A DNA stretch of 42,728 nt from a virus. Where the stretch lies: positions 1 to 42,728 of IMG/VR virus record IMGVR_UViG_3300025849_002975. One strand, given 5' to 3'. Shown piece after piece: positions 33,308 through 41,019 of the stretch. The notes beneath the pieces were generated by a model that saw only the letters and a list, made by a program, of their open reading frames with translations, searched no databases and was not told where the DNA came from. A program made the translations under genes and the position numbers. The first letter of the stretch is position 1. Every line of letters begins with the position of its first letter.

Positions 33308-33476
33308 CTTTTTTAGCCAACTTTTTACGCCAAATCCAATATACAATCTTGTATATAGGGTACGGTACTGGAATACTAAAACACCGTTTACCTTTTACAA
33401 CAATTATATCCCAGTACCAATGCCCTTGTATATGTGAAAAACCTATTATACCGTAGTTAGAGTTGTTTATTACCAA
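33303..33476 (-). CDS. short hypothetical gene (57 aa, TTG start)
   Basis: The minus strand is open from a TTG at 33476 to a TAA at 33303-33305. The translation, starting NNSNYGIIGF, contains SHIQGHWYWDIIVVKGKRCF and IPVPYPIYKIVYWIW and ends KKLAKKG. It is aromatic-rich and looks like real protein rather than chance. It overlaps the stop of the previous gene by 7 bp. No earlier start codon precedes the stop of the upstream frame. The basic tail and Trp/Tyr content might indicate membrane association. Function is unknown. Confidence 0.5.
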   Translation of the reverse strand: MVINNSNYGIIGFSHIQGHWYWDIIVVKGKRCFSIPVPYPIYKIVYWIWRKKLAKKG

Positions 33477-33715
33477 CCAGTGCCGCCGTCCATTGTGACT
33501 TTGATAACTTCGTCTTGACCTGAGTTTTTACGTGCAAGTATCTGTTCAAGGTCACCGTTTAATCTAGTCATTACTTCACCTAGTGTAAATGCTAATCGTT
33601 TAGCTTGTTGAATATCTAGTTTAACTTCTTTGGCTTGACCGGCATCTGCGCTTTTTACTTGTGATATAAATTGCTGAATTGGAGCAGTATTTAGAGGATC
33701 ATTTTGAATTGACAC
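33470..33715 (-). CDS. conserved phage hypothetical protein
   Basis: The 81-residue protein is mostly helical, with the core IQQFISQVKSADAGQAKEVKLDIQQAKRLAFTLGEVMTRLNGDLEQIL, a pattern that recurs in cyanophage and pelagiphage early blocks. It starts inside the last 17 bp of the previous gene. No enzyme motif is visible. A helical adaptor or DNA-replication accessory is possible but unproven. Confidence 0.6.
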   Translation of the reverse strand: MSIQNDPLNTAPIQQFISQVKSADAGQAKEVKLDIQQAKRLAFTLGEVMTRLNGDLEQILARKNSGQDEVIKVTMDGGTGW

Positions 33716-34163
33716 GTGATAACTCCGTTCTCATTTCTATTTCTGTTTTGAAAGGTCCTCTATATTCATAACGTTCTATTGTTATTAGTTTAGGACAAAA
33801 ACTTTTAACCCAACCCTTTTCAAAACGTATGGTATAATATCCTGCACAATATAAACTTTTACTTTTTTTGCTCTTTGTAAATAGTGGCAACTTACGTTTT
33901 ACATCATACATATCATTATAAGGTAAACAACTAGTTGGATATGTGTTAACAATTTTTTCCGGCTTTGTTTCCTTAATTGTCAAGTCTTGCCAACTAACTT
34001 TGCTTTGCAAAGATTCTTGTATTTCTAATGTATCGTTAAAAAATCTACTTCCGTTAGAATCACTAAGCATATATTGTTCGTCATTGAAACTAATAGTTCC
34101 TACGTTCTCGCTGTTATTAGATAAAATCCAAAACTTGTTTTTAACTATTTCTTTTGCTTTCAT
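33699..34163 (-). CDS. phage hypothetical protein downstream of Rnh-like nuclease
   Basis: The ATG at 34163 (MKAKEIVKNKFWILSNN) overlaps the nuclease stop as ATGA, and the protein has 154 residues. It begins FWILSNNSENVGTISFNDEQYMLSD, a short beta-sandwich-like start, then a Lys/Ser/Tyr-rich part (KSKKSKSLYCAGYYTIRFEKGWVKSFCPKL). The end is acidic-polar. It looks like a T4-like conserved hypothetical. Coupling to the nuclease implies a role in replication or repair, but I have no direct evidence. Confidence 0.6.
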   Translation of the reverse strand: MKAKEIVKNKFWILSNNSENVGTISFNDEQYMLSDSNGSRFFNDTLEIQESLQSKVSWQDLTIKETKPEKIVNTYPTSCLPYNDMYDVKRKLPLFTKSKKSKSLYCAGYYTIRFEKGWVKSFCPKLITIERYEYRGPFKTEIEMRTELSRVNSK

Positions 34164-35146
34164 ATTGGGTACCTCGCTTGTAGTGGCTCTGCAAATGATT
34201 GTGCTTGATCTGCAATACGTTGCATATCCCATTTAGCACAAAACTTCATAAGACGCATACCTACTTGTTGTACTTCTTTTGGCGTCATATGATCTTCAAT
34301 TACATCGTTAATAATACTTCTAATATTACCGGGTTGTGCTGTCAAGTCACATAGTGTAACATTACGTTGATAGTCATCTAGTACACGGTGCTCTACACCT
34401 TCGTGATCAGTCCAACGTTGTAACATCATGTTATTCCAGTTGTAGCCCTTAGTGTCTTTGTCTGCAAATGCTTCAATAAGGCCTACTTTGTTCTTAGTGC
34501 CTTTCTTACGTACACCTGGATATGCACTAAACACATTGTCACTAGTATCGCCGCGCATACACTTCTCAAACAACATAAACGCAGGATCAGGTGCAGGCTT
34601 TGCTTCTTTAGTTTTCTTGTCAATTACAGGTTTGCCTTTGTCGTCAAAGTAACCTTCGTGTGTAATTGTAACATTTTGTATACCGTTGTATTGTTTTACA
34701 TTAGGTGCAACCAGTTGTGCAAAGTCGCCGTCAGTACTAATAATAATGTGATTGTCATTAGGATGTGCTTGTACCCAACCTGCAATAAGATCATCTGCTT
34801 CTAGTTCAGGATGACGCATGACAGTACAATTAGTCTTATCTGTAACAAAGTCCTTAAACTCATCAAAGCACTCCCAAAACACTTTATCTTCTTCTGCTTG
34901 TGCAGGAGTAAGTGCATCACGACTTTCTTGTCTATTACGTTTGTAAGGCTCGTAAAAGTCCTTACGCCAGCTACGACCTTCTAAGCAAAACACAACATGA
35001 TCAGCATCAAAGTCACGCCATGCTTTTTTAACACCACTAAGTGTTATATGGAATGCCATGCCAATTTTAGTGTCAATGTCGCCACGTACTACATGCCTAG
35101 CACGAAAGAATGTGTTAGCTGTGTCTACCAGTATATAAGTTGCCAT
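34160..35146 (-). CDS. rnh: 5'-3' exonuclease / RNase H-like (T4 Rnh family, FEN-type)
   Basis: The 328-residue protein is a FEN/PIN-type nuclease. YILVDTANTFF gives the first metal Asp (D8), ELEADDLIAGW (E116, D118, D119) the middle acidic cluster, and ISTDGDFAQLV (D139, D141) the third. CMRGDTSDNV supplies the helix-hairpin region. T4 Rnh removes RNA primers of lagging-strand fragments; this gene is the likely counterpart. It has a consensus promoter at 35176-35204 and AAAGG before the ATG. It overlaps the next gene by 4 bp. Confidence 0.88.
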   Translation of the reverse strand: MATYILVDTANTFFRARHVVRGDIDTKIGMAFHITLSGVKKAWRDFDADHVVFCLEGRSWRKDFYEPYKRNRQESRDALTPAQAEEDKVFWECFDEFKDFVTDKTNCTVMRHPELEADDLIAGWVQAHPNDNHIIISTDGDFAQLVAPNVKQYNGIQNVTITHEGYFDDKGKPVIDKKTKEAKPAPDPAFMLFEKCMRGDTSDNVFSAYPGVRKKGTKNKVGLIEAFADKDTKGYNWNNMMLQRWTDHEGVEHRVLDDYQRNVTLCDLTAQPGNIRSIINDVIEDHMTPKEVQQVGMRLMKFCAKWDMQRIADQAQSFAEPLQARYPI

Positions 35147-35175
35147 TAGTTTGCCTTTGTATAATTTATAGTATT

Positions 35176-35204
35176 ATTATAGCACCAGATCTGGCTTGTG
35201 TCAA
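35176..35204 (-). promoter_or_regulatory. sigma70-type early promoter (TTGACA-17-TATAAT)
   Basis: Exact TTGACA (35204-35199) and TATAAT (35181-35176) hexamers with 17 bp spacing lie on the minus strand. The start near 35169 leaves a leader of about 23 bases with AAAGG before the nuclease ATG at 35146. This is the strongest promoter of the window by consensus. Confidence 0.9.
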
Positions 35205-35207
35205 GCA

Positions 35208-35594
35208 TTAACTTACTTCACTTTTGTCTTTGTCAATTGGCACTACGTTAATGTAACCCATTTCTCTTGCAGTATTCATACCTTGTTCTCCAAGTATTTG
35301 TACAGCAATAGTTTTAAACCAACCGTCTACAATTTCTTCATTAGTTTCGCCTGAGTATCCTGCATCAAGTAGTTCTTCAATAAATTGATTGTTCCAATCG
35401 AGCTCGAAGAATCCGTTCTTAATGTTATCGGGATTAAGTTGTGTATCTAATACAGCTACCCAAGGTTCACCTTTAGCAGTTGCTTCTTCTTTTTCTTTTG
35501 CAAGAATTGCTCTACGTTTGTCTTCGTTCGTTGTTACTGTTTCTTCTTTTTTACCTTGTAATTTACTTACAGTGTTTTTTATTTTATCCCACAT
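35208..35594 (-). CDS. conserved phage hypothetical protein
   Basis: The 128-residue protein has a charged coiled-coil-like N-terminus (KIKNTVSKLQGKKEETVTTNEDKRRAILAKEKEEATAK). A conserved block follows: GEPWVAVLDTQLNPDNIKNGFFELDWNNQFIEELLDAGYSGETNEEIVDGWFKTIAVQIL. That block (FELDWN-x-x-F-I-x-x-L) is familiar from marine T4-like phages. The gene stops 3 bp before the next promoter and follows the small gene at 35598. Function is unknown. Confidence 0.6.
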   Translation of the reverse strand: MWDKIKNTVSKLQGKKEETVTTNEDKRRAILAKEKEEATAKGEPWVAVLDTQLNPDNIKNGFFELDWNNQFIEELLDAGYSGETNEEIVDGWFKTIAVQILGEQGMNTAREMGYINVVPIDKDKSEVS

Positions 35595-35597
35595 ATT

Positions 35598-35699
35598 TTA
35601 CCATCCTGCCTTTCTAATCCTATCTTGGTCAATAGGAGCTTTCATTGCTTTATCTAACTGTTCGTTAGTTTCTTTTTTGATATCATATAACGCATCCAT
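35598..35699 (-). CDS. very short conserved-looking gene (33 aa)
   Basis: The frame that is open far upstream, inside queE, codes for plausible protein only at its end: MDALYDIKKETNEQLDKAMKAP then IDQDRIRKAGW. The ATG at 35699 has AGAGAT just before it; an ATG at 35723 is a second option and overlaps queE by 17 bp. The rest of the open frame is antisense-like and hydrophobic without plausible pattern, so I take only the end. Function is unknown. Confidence 0.45.
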   Translation of the reverse strand: MDALYDIKKETNEQLDKAMKAPIDQDRIRKAGW

Positions 35700-35706
35700 A
35701 TCTCTA

Positions 35707-36600
35707 CTATGTTCCCCAGGCATTTCCGAATAAGCTGATATGGAGTCTGGGGGTAAATCGCCATCCTTCTGCCATACACGCTTCAGCAACGTCTTTGACG
35801 TTGAGGGAATATTCTTCACTGCGTCCGCCCAACGGCATAAGATATACCGGACATTCCACCCCGGAACTTCTGTAAGTGTCCACAGCTTTTTTAACTTCGT
35901 CAAAATCGTCTTGAGTAGCGACAACAAACTTAAAATACATGTCACTGCCGTCAACAAGGCTATACTCGTGAGCCACATCAGGCTTAATAGCAGTATCCCA
36001 AGGTTCTCCACTAACGCTAAGTTTTGGGGAACAAGACCAAGTGACTTGGATTCTGTCTTGATTGTTGAGATAGTCGAAGAGATCATCGTGTAAATGTTGT
36101 GTAGTATTTGTTTCAAATGTAATGTTCCTTAAGTCTTTCATACGTGGATGTTCAAATAACTCTACATACAGTCGTTGCCACGCCAACAACGGTTCGCCAC
36201 CTGTCATGATCAAATGTACATCTTGACCATTATCCTGTACCCATTTACCATTAGGTGTAAGAGATAGTAAATGTTCAACTACTTCGTCAACGGTTGCTTG
36301 TCTATTAAACTTTTTAAACTCAGGATAGATACTTGCATATGTATCACAACCTGTATGTATAATAGGTAAGTCGTTAAACTCTTTTGTAGTTTCGTGTACT
36401 CCTGCATCAAGTAACCCTTGTACTTCTGCATTATGAATAATACCTTGTTTTTGTTTTTCAGCACGATCTGGTTCGCCTGTTAATCCAAAGTTCATGCAAC
36501 GAAAGTTACAACCGAATGTACGCAGGAACACACTAGGTACTCCTACAAACTTGCCTTCGCCTTGTACGCTGTAAAACGCTTCTGAATATCTTAGTTTCAT
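35707..36600 (-). CDS. queE: QueE-like 7-carboxy-7-deazaguanine synthase (radical SAM)
   Basis: Starting at the ATG at 36600 the protein has 297 residues. YSVQGEGKFVGVPSVFLRTFGCNFRC is the QueE start, with C31 and C35. The third cluster Cys is not four residues on; it appears as GCDTYAS at C85, matching the CDT of canonical QueE after a 49-residue insertion. HLIMTGGEPLL binds SAM and TFETNTTQ is also typical. QueE converts 6-carboxy-tetrahydropterin to CDG in the 7-deazaguanine pathway. It is downstream of folE with one base between. The end overlaps the next small gene only if the latter starts early. Confidence 0.88.
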   Translation of the reverse strand: MKLRYSEAFYSVQGEGKFVGVPSVFLRTFGCNFRCMNFGLTGEPDRAEKQKQGIIHNAEVQGLLDAGVHETTKEFNDLPIIHTGCDTYASIYPEFKKFNRQATVDEVVEHLLSLTPNGKWVQDNGQDVHLIMTGGEPLLAWQRLYVELFEHPRMKDLRNITFETNTTQHLHDDLFDYLNNQDRIQVTWSCSPKLSVSGEPWDTAIKPDVAHEYSLVDGSDMYFKFVVATQDDFDEVKKAVDTYRSSGVECPVYLMPLGGRSEEYSLNVKDVAEACMAEGWRFTPRLHISLFGNAWGT

Positions 36601-36601
36601 A

Positions 36602-37291
36602 TTAGGCTCCACATGCAAACTGTTGTTGCAATTTAATATTGTCCATAAACTCTTTCTTAGTACCTGGGTCTTCATTAAATGCACCACGTAGCACAGTTGT
36701 CTGTGTTAAACTACTATGTGCTTTAATACCTCTATTCTCACAACAACCATGTGTTGCTTGAATGTAAACACCAACATTTTTAGTACCTGTTGCTTTTTGA
36801 ATCTCGTCAGCAATAACATTATTAAGTTCTTCTTGTAGTGTACCTCGTCTAGCACACCATTGTGCAATACGTGTATACTTGCTAAGACCAATAAGTTTAT
36901 CTGCGGCAATAATACCAATGTATGCTACACCAACAACTGGTTGATGATGATGTGAACAAACACTTCTTAGTTCACTACGTACAACTAACATGCCTTCATA
37001 ACCATTTTCAATATGATTAGGAAATGCTGTTGCGTTAGGCATAGGATCATAACGTCCTTGCATTAATTCATTAATATACATTTTAGCAAGACGTCTACCA
37101 GTGTCCATACTGTTAGGATCATTTGCTCTGTCAATAATTAAACTGTCTAGTACTGCTTCGAACTTAGGTGTAAGCTCGTCAATCAGTTCTTGCTTGTCGC
37201 CTTCTTGTAACACATGACTAATATTGTCACCTGCCCAATATCTAATACCTGCGTCTTCTAAGCGGGCTTTTATTTGTTCACTTTTACTCAT
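36602..37291 (-). CDS. folE: GTP cyclohydrolase I
   Basis: The 229-residue protein has the complete catalytic region of type I GTP cyclohydrolases: MYINELMQGRYDP, then LRSVCSHHHQPVVGVAYIGI with C112, H114 and H115 at the zinc site, IGLSKYTRIAQWCARRGTLQEELNN, and the second zinc Cys in TKNVGVYIQATHGCCENRGIK (C183 or C184). It produces dihydroneopterin triphosphate, the entry to both folate and 7-deazaguanine routes. In this window it lies beside queE under a perfect promoter, which favours the latter. GGAGAAGTAA precedes the ATG. Confidence 0.93.
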   Translation of the reverse strand: MSKSEQIKARLEDAGIRYWAGDNISHVLQEGDKQELIDELTPKFEAVLDSLIIDRANDPNSMDTGRRLAKMYINELMQGRYDPMPNATAFPNHIENGYEGMLVVRSELRSVCSHHHQPVVGVAYIGIIAADKLIGLSKYTRIAQWCARRGTLQEELNNVIADEIQKATGTKNVGVYIQATHGCCENRGIKAHSSLTQTTVLRGAFNEDPGTKKEFMDNIKLQQQFACGA

Positions 37292-37356
37292 TTACTTCTC
37301 CGATGTTTAGGCAGTGGATTGCCGTTATTAATAATACAATGCACAATATATGTTAT

Positions 37357-37385
37357 ATTATACATTGTATTTAGGTTCTTGTCAA
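37357..37385 (-). promoter_or_regulatory. sigma70-type early promoter for folE-queE (TTGACA-17-TATAAT)
   Basis: On the minus strand TTGACA (37385-37380) and TATAAT (37362-37357) are 17 bp apart. The -35 overlaps the end of the upstream gene (37382). The leader to the folE ATG at 37291 is about 60 bases. Both hexamers are exact consensus. Confidence 0.9.
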
Positions 37386-37588
37386 GCACTAAAATATTTA
37401 TTAAGCATTTCTAGTCTATCGTCAGCCGCAGCCATTGCATCCAGTTCTTTTTGAATTGTTTCAATAATATCTGAATGTTCACCGATACCTACAACTTTTT
37501 GCATGTATACTTCGATATTCACTTTATGTAGCTCAATTTCTGCTTCTGCATGCATACGAGCTGCTTTTAACATTTGTTCTTTCAACAT
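37382..37588 (-). CDS. small helical phage protein
   Basis: The 68-residue protein is almost entirely helical and charged: MLKEQMLKAARMHAEAEIELHKVNIEVYMQKVVGIGEHSDIIETIQKELDAMAAADDRLEMLNKYF. Heptad-like spacing suggests a coiled coil. It is a typical short hypothetical of T4-like early regions. Its stop overlaps the folE promoter -35. Function is unknown. Confidence 0.6.
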   Translation of the reverse strand: MLKEQMLKAARMHAEAEIELHKVNIEVYMQKVVGIGEHSDIIETIQKELDAMAAADDRLEMLNKYFSA

Positions 37589-37599
37589 AAGTCTCCTTT

Positions 37600-38199
37600 T
37601 TAGTTGTTTGTTAAGTCTACCATTCCTGTTGGTACACCATATTTAGTTGGCCATGTATTAAATGCAATACTATAGCGAGTAATGCTATCATCGTGAGATA
37701 ATACGCTATGTATTAATTTGCTAGGAAACAAAACTAGTTGTCCTGCAATAGCTGGCACTCTGAAAAACATATCTTCTTGTTTTTCGTAGTCTGACACTAA
37801 TGTAAACATATCAGCAATGTCTGGACGTCTAAGCATAAGATCGCCGCCATTACTTAAATGTATTACCCCGCAAATATAACTATTGCTATGTGAGTGAGGT
37901 TGGATATGTTCTTTCTTGTCTAACTTGTTAGCCCAAGAAGAAACAATTTTTATTCCTTTAACATTGTGCTTTAGCAAACTTATATAATCATTTACACAAG
38001 TTGCAATTTCTTTTTTAACTTCTGAATAAAGTTTATGTTCTAGTAAATTTTGATCTAATGTAAAACTACCATATTCGCCTGCATGATGACTTTCAACACT
38101 GTTAATGTTTCCAATAATAGAGTCTAAGTTATCTTTAACACTTTGTAAAGTATATCCATTAACTAGTGTAGGAAATATTTTTGCAGTTTGTTTGTCCAT
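37600..38199 (-). CDS. 2OG-Fe(II) oxygenase superfamily protein
   Basis: The 199-residue protein has EHIQPHSHSNSYICGVIHLSNGG (H102, H104) and LVLFPSKLIHSVLSHDDSITRYSIAFN (H164, R175). These match the phage-rich family where H-x-H...H binds iron and R binds 2-oxoglutarate. Such genes are frequent in cyanophages and pelagiphages with unknown targets; DNA or protein hydroxylation has been suggested for relatives. It is coupled to the phosphoribosyltransferase gene by a one-base overlap. Confidence 0.8.
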   Translation of the reverse strand: MDKQTAKIFPTLVNGYTLQSVKDNLDSIIGNINSVESHHAGEYGSFTLDQNLLEHKLYSEVKKEIATCVNDYISLLKHNVKGIKIVSSWANKLDKKEHIQPHSHSNSYICGVIHLSNGGDLMLRRPDIADMFTLVSDYEKQEDMFFRVPAIAGQLVLFPSKLIHSVLSHDDSITRYSIAFNTWPTKYGVPTGMVDLTNN

Positions 38200-38726
38200 T
38201 AATATTCACCTACGTTTTCCCAAGGATAAACTAACCAAACATCTTCTTCTGCTTTGTTTACTTCATGACATGTATAACTTACTAGGCTAAAGTCACTTGC
38301 TAGGTTTTCTGTTAGTGTAGCGAAGCGAACATTGTTACCCCAAACATTATTCCATGCTTCATCTCCAGGTAAGCAACCTGCAGGCCAATCTTGTTTAATC
38401 CAATTAAATGTAGCACCAGTGTCGTTAATGTCATCTACAATAAGAATCTTTTTGCCTTGTCCGCCACTGTCTTGGTGAGGATATCCAAAAGCATCTTCGG
38501 CCATCCAACAGTTGCTTTCACTTTCACTAGTATCATCACGCAGGCTTACTTTAATTGCTTCGCAACGTATGCCAGTCATATTACTGATAATAGTAGCAGG
38601 TACATTACCACCACGAGTAATACCTACAATGTAATCAGGACGCCAATCGTCCTTATACATTTGATTTACAATACTAACGCACATTTTTTCTACGTCAGCC
38701 CAACTATAATAATGTTTCTTAATCAT
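38199..38726 (-). CDS. phosphoribosyltransferase (purine PRTase-like)
   Basis: The 175-residue protein has the PRPP-binding loop ILIVDDINDTGATF around residues 94-107 and DYIVGITRGGNVPATIISNMTG upstream, the general type I PRTase layout found in Gpt/Hpt enzymes. C-terminal VWLVYPWE is the W-x-x-(F/Y)-P-W end seen in xanthine/guanine PRTases. It could salvage guanine-like bases, possibly deazaguanines, in a block that also makes deazaguanine precursors. That last idea is speculation. It overlaps the oxygenase and the previous small gene. Confidence 0.82.
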   Translation of the reverse strand: MIKKHYYSWADVEKMCVSIVNQMYKDDWRPDYIVGITRGGNVPATIISNMTGIRCEAIKVSLRDDTSESESNCWMAEDAFGYPHQDSGGQGKKILIVDDINDTGATFNWIKQDWPAGCLPGDEAWNNVWGNNVRFATLTENLASDFSLVSYTCHEVNKAEEDVWLVYPWENVGEY

Positions 38727-38943
38727 TTTTATATTCCATATCTGTTAAAATTTCAGAACCTTCTCGGTCTTCAGCAATAAGTTTAGCCATTGTTTGAATA
38801 TCATCTAATATTGCTTGGCATTGTTGTTTATCATAAGATGTGTCTGCTAAATTAGAGTATTGATTACGCAATCTATGTAGTTCGACTGCTTTGTCTTTCA
38901 TTACATTAAGTCGGGCAATAAGTTCTTCAATTGTATGTAGCAT
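38719..38943 (-). CDS. small helical phage protein
   Basis: The 74-residue protein is helical: MLHTIEELIARLNVMKDKAVELHRLRNQYSNLADTSYDKQQCQAILDDIQTMAKLIAED. It could form a coiled coil. It overlaps the PRTase gene by 8 bp and starts one base into the end of the previous gene. It belongs to the common small-gene run of T4-like early regions. Function is unknown. Confidence 0.6.
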   Translation of the reverse strand: MLHTIEELIARLNVMKDKAVELHRLRNQYSNLADTSYDKQQCQAILDDIQTMAKLIAEDREGSEILTDMEYKND

Positions 38944-39224
38944 TAAAGTGGCACCTCATCATCATATTCGTAATTTCCTTTATAATCTTGATCAACCATT
39001 TTATAGATTGAATAAAAATTATTCCATGCTTTGCGTAATCCTGGATAGTGATCACACATAGTTTCTACTCTAGAAGGGTCAATTAATGACGATATAACAT
39101 CATTAAAATTAGGATATTCAATTTCTTGACCCAAGTCCCCTTCGACATTAAAAGTATATTCACTACCAGTATCTATAGTATAATTTGTAATAGTAATAGT
39201 ATCATTCGCTTTTGATTGCGTCAT
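38943..39224 (-). CDS. conserved phage hypothetical protein
   Basis: The 93-residue protein starts with beta strands (DTITITNYTIDTGSEYTFNVEGDLGQEIEYPNFNDVISSLID) and ends helical (RKAWNNFYSIYKMVDQDYKGNYEYDDEVPL) with an acidic tail. No motif recognised. It overlaps the glycosyltransferase gene by 23 bp. Confidence 0.6.
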   Translation of the reverse strand: MTQSKANDTITITNYTIDTGSEYTFNVEGDLGQEIEYPNFNDVISSLIDPSRVETMCDHYPGLRKAWNNFYSIYKMVDQDYKGNYEYDDEVPL

Positions 39225-40263
39225 ATAATGCTGCTCCGCTAAAAAATTCCTTGTTTAATTTAGTACGTTGCTTATCTAAACTAACAAGTAAGTCTTCGTA
39301 GTTTTCCATATAGTTTACAATTTGTGCAATAACTTTGTCTCTATTATGTAAGTAGGCATCATAGTCTTCAGTCCATGCACTTGGATATTTAAACTCCGGT
39401 AGTGCCATTTCACTGTAACTAAGTCTATCTGGCACCATAGGAATAGCATCAACTAATGCTCCTTCGTACCAACTAATACCAAGTGTTTCTTGTAAGTTAG
39501 CACTAAACACTAGTTTAGCTTCTCCTAGTAAGTTATGATATTCATTCTTCGTTAATTCTTGTTCTTGACACACAACAAATTCATATTGTGGTAACCGTTG
39601 AGCAAGATCCCTAAAAATGTCAACTTGTTTTTCAGGAGCAATACGATGCGGAAAGAGAATAAGATCTCGCTTTTCCATACCTTTATAACTATCCAAACTG
39701 TTCTTTAGATACTCCATAGGCCAGCCAACACGTTTCATTTTGTTTTGATCAACTACACCCATATCAAGTGCAAACGTTTCTGCAAATAAATCCCAATGGA
39801 ACTCACTTGCAAAGAAATTATCGTCATAACATTCAAACATTGAATATTCTGCATGTCTAACCCAAGGTTTGTCACCTATAAGTCTACCCAAGAAGTCATG
39901 TGGGTCATAGCTACCAGCATGCCAGAGGCCACCAATGCCAATGTCAACACCCAATAACTCTGCCATGTAACGTAGTTGTATAACTGTAGGGTTCCAGGCA
40001 TCAGTATATAAAAAATAATCGCCATTTTTGACTTTACCATTGCAGAACATTTCTCCAATAGTTTCAAGTTGCTTTGATTTGTATACATTAGTACCTCCAA
40101 AGTTAAGAAAAGCCCCAGGCGTAGTAGCCTGAGGCGTTTCTCCTCCACTAATAACATTAACATCTTCATTTGTAGCTCGCTGAAGTTGCTTTGGAAGATA
40201 CTCTTTCCATTGCTTAGTATAACGTGTGTCTACTGCTTCAATATCTACAATATGAATAGTCAT
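39202..40263 (-). CDS. GT-B-like glycosyltransferase in early region
   Basis: The 353-residue protein has a Rossmann-like N-terminal half and a C-terminal donor domain. LILFPHRIAPEKQVDIFRDLAQRLPQYEFVVCQEQ is the strand-loop K-Q pattern of GT4-type enzymes. LVFSANLQETLGISWYEGALVDAIPMVPDRLSYSEM corresponds to the nucleotide-sugar E-x(7)-E region. N-terminal sequence after residue 70 (GDYFLYTDAWNPTVIQLRYMAELL) is phage specific. Because it sits among DNA-modification and replication genes, it may glycosylate phage DNA bases rather than a surface glycan, as T4 glucosyltransferases do. That is not proven. It overlaps its neighbour by 1 bp. Confidence 0.7.
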   Translation of the reverse strand: MTIHIVDIEAVDTRYTKQWKEYLPKQLQRATNEDVNVISGGETPQATTPGAFLNFGGTNVYKSKQLETIGEMFCNGKVKNGDYFLYTDAWNPTVIQLRYMAELLGVDIGIGGLWHAGSYDPHDFLGRLIGDKPWVRHAEYSMFECYDDNFFASEFHWDLFAETFALDMGVVDQNKMKRVGWPMEYLKNSLDSYKGMEKRDLILFPHRIAPEKQVDIFRDLAQRLPQYEFVVCQEQELTKNEYHNLLGEAKLVFSANLQETLGISWYEGALVDAIPMVPDRLSYSEMALPEFKYPSAWTEDYDAYLHNRDKVIAQIVNYMENYEDLLVSLDKQRTKLNKEFFSGAALYDAIKSE

Positions 40264-40475
40264 TAGTTTCTCCGTTGATTCGCATTTCGACTAGCATTAC
40301 GTGCTTTTGCACGAAGCCACCCTTGATATTTTTGATAGGCCTGCCAAACAGGGGCTTCTGATTTATAAAGATCTTTCTCATTAAAGACCTTACCTTCAAA
40401 GCGACAGTAGTCGCGAAACTTGTCTAAATCGTTAAACACTTTAGTATATGCTTCACGGTTAAATTCGATTGCCAT
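40263..40475 (-). CDS. small conserved phage protein
   Basis: The ATG at 40475 (MAIEFNREAYTKVFNDLDKFRDYCRFEGKVFNEKDLYKSEAPVWQAYQKYQGWLRAKARNASRNANQRRN) gives 70 residues. The apparent longer frame runs into the queD-like gene. The protein is helical and strongly basic at the C-terminus, with WQAYQKYQGWLRAKAR, which suggests nucleic-acid contact. No family recognised beyond T4-like hypothetical. It overlaps the glycosyltransferase start by one base. Confidence 0.55.
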   Translation of the reverse strand: MAIEFNREAYTKVFNDLDKFRDYCRFEGKVFNEKDLYKSEAPVWQAYQKYQGWLRAKARNASRNANQRRN

Positions 40476-40494
40476 TTTAAGTTTCTCTCTTTTA

Positions 40495-41013
40495 TCAATG
40501 GTTTGGATAATAAATTGAACAGCCATTTTCGTTGTCTTCTGCAACACTAATCTCTACAAAGCGGCCTGGGTATTTTGTAGAAATTTCTTTATACAAGTCG
40601 TCTGCGATCATTTCACAGCTCTTGTGGTTTAACTCTAGTACGCCTTCGACATCATAGAGTCTTTGCATCCAGCGTTTAAACTGAATGAATTCAATATCGC
40701 GATCGTTATGAAATACTTCAATTCGAACACGAAAGTGAAAAATATGACGATGTGGAACACCAAGGAATGATACGTCATCCCAATCGCCGGTTGCTAATTT
40801 TGGATCAGTATCTGCGCCCGGGTACATATGTACACCTTCTTTAGTAAATGTTACCCAAATACTGCGTTCTGCTTTATTCATAGCGTTTTGTTGAGTCATC
40901 TTTGCATCCTCTTCTTTCATTCTTCTACCCATGTAGTCATGATAGCTTTCACGATTAACTGCATCATAGTCTGGATAACCTTTTTCATAGACTGGGGGAA
41001 TATCATTATTCAT
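40495..41013 (-). CDS. queD: QueD / 6-pyruvoyl-tetrahydropterin synthase-like protein
   Basis: The frame has 172 codons from the ATG at 41013. WVTFTKEGVHMYPGA and SFLGVPHRHIFHFRVRIEV place three His like the zinc ligands of QueD (AAH and LHGH). IEFIQFKRWMQRLY and ISVAEDNENGCSIYY fit the later strands. The catalytic Cys that normally precedes HGH is absent and the LDH segment reads LNHKS, so activity may differ. The ATG at 41013 lies only 7 bases after the promoter -10; a downstream start at 40899 (MTQQNAMNKAERSIW) has AGAGGA seven bases before it and gives 134 residues, the usual QueD size. Confidence 0.65.
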   Translation of the reverse strand: MNNDIPPVYEKGYPDYDAVNRESYHDYMGRRMKEEDAKMTQQNAMNKAERSIWVTFTKEGVHMYPGADTDPKLATGDWDDVSFLGVPHRHIFHFRVRIEVFHNDRDIEFIQFKRWMQRLYDVEGVLELNHKSCEMIADDLYKEISTKYPGRFVEISVAEDNENGCSIYYPNH

Positions 41014-41019
41014 ATTACT

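Noticed and set aside
35700-36116. Long minus-strand open frame over queE
   Set aside because: Its upstream part is hydrophobic and unpatterned and lies wholly within the convincing queE gene; only the last ~33 codons after queE look real.
40116-40131. CAGGC-GTAGTA-GCCTG hairpin as a terminator
   Set aside because: It lies inside the early glycosyltransferase gene and has no U-tract on either strand.
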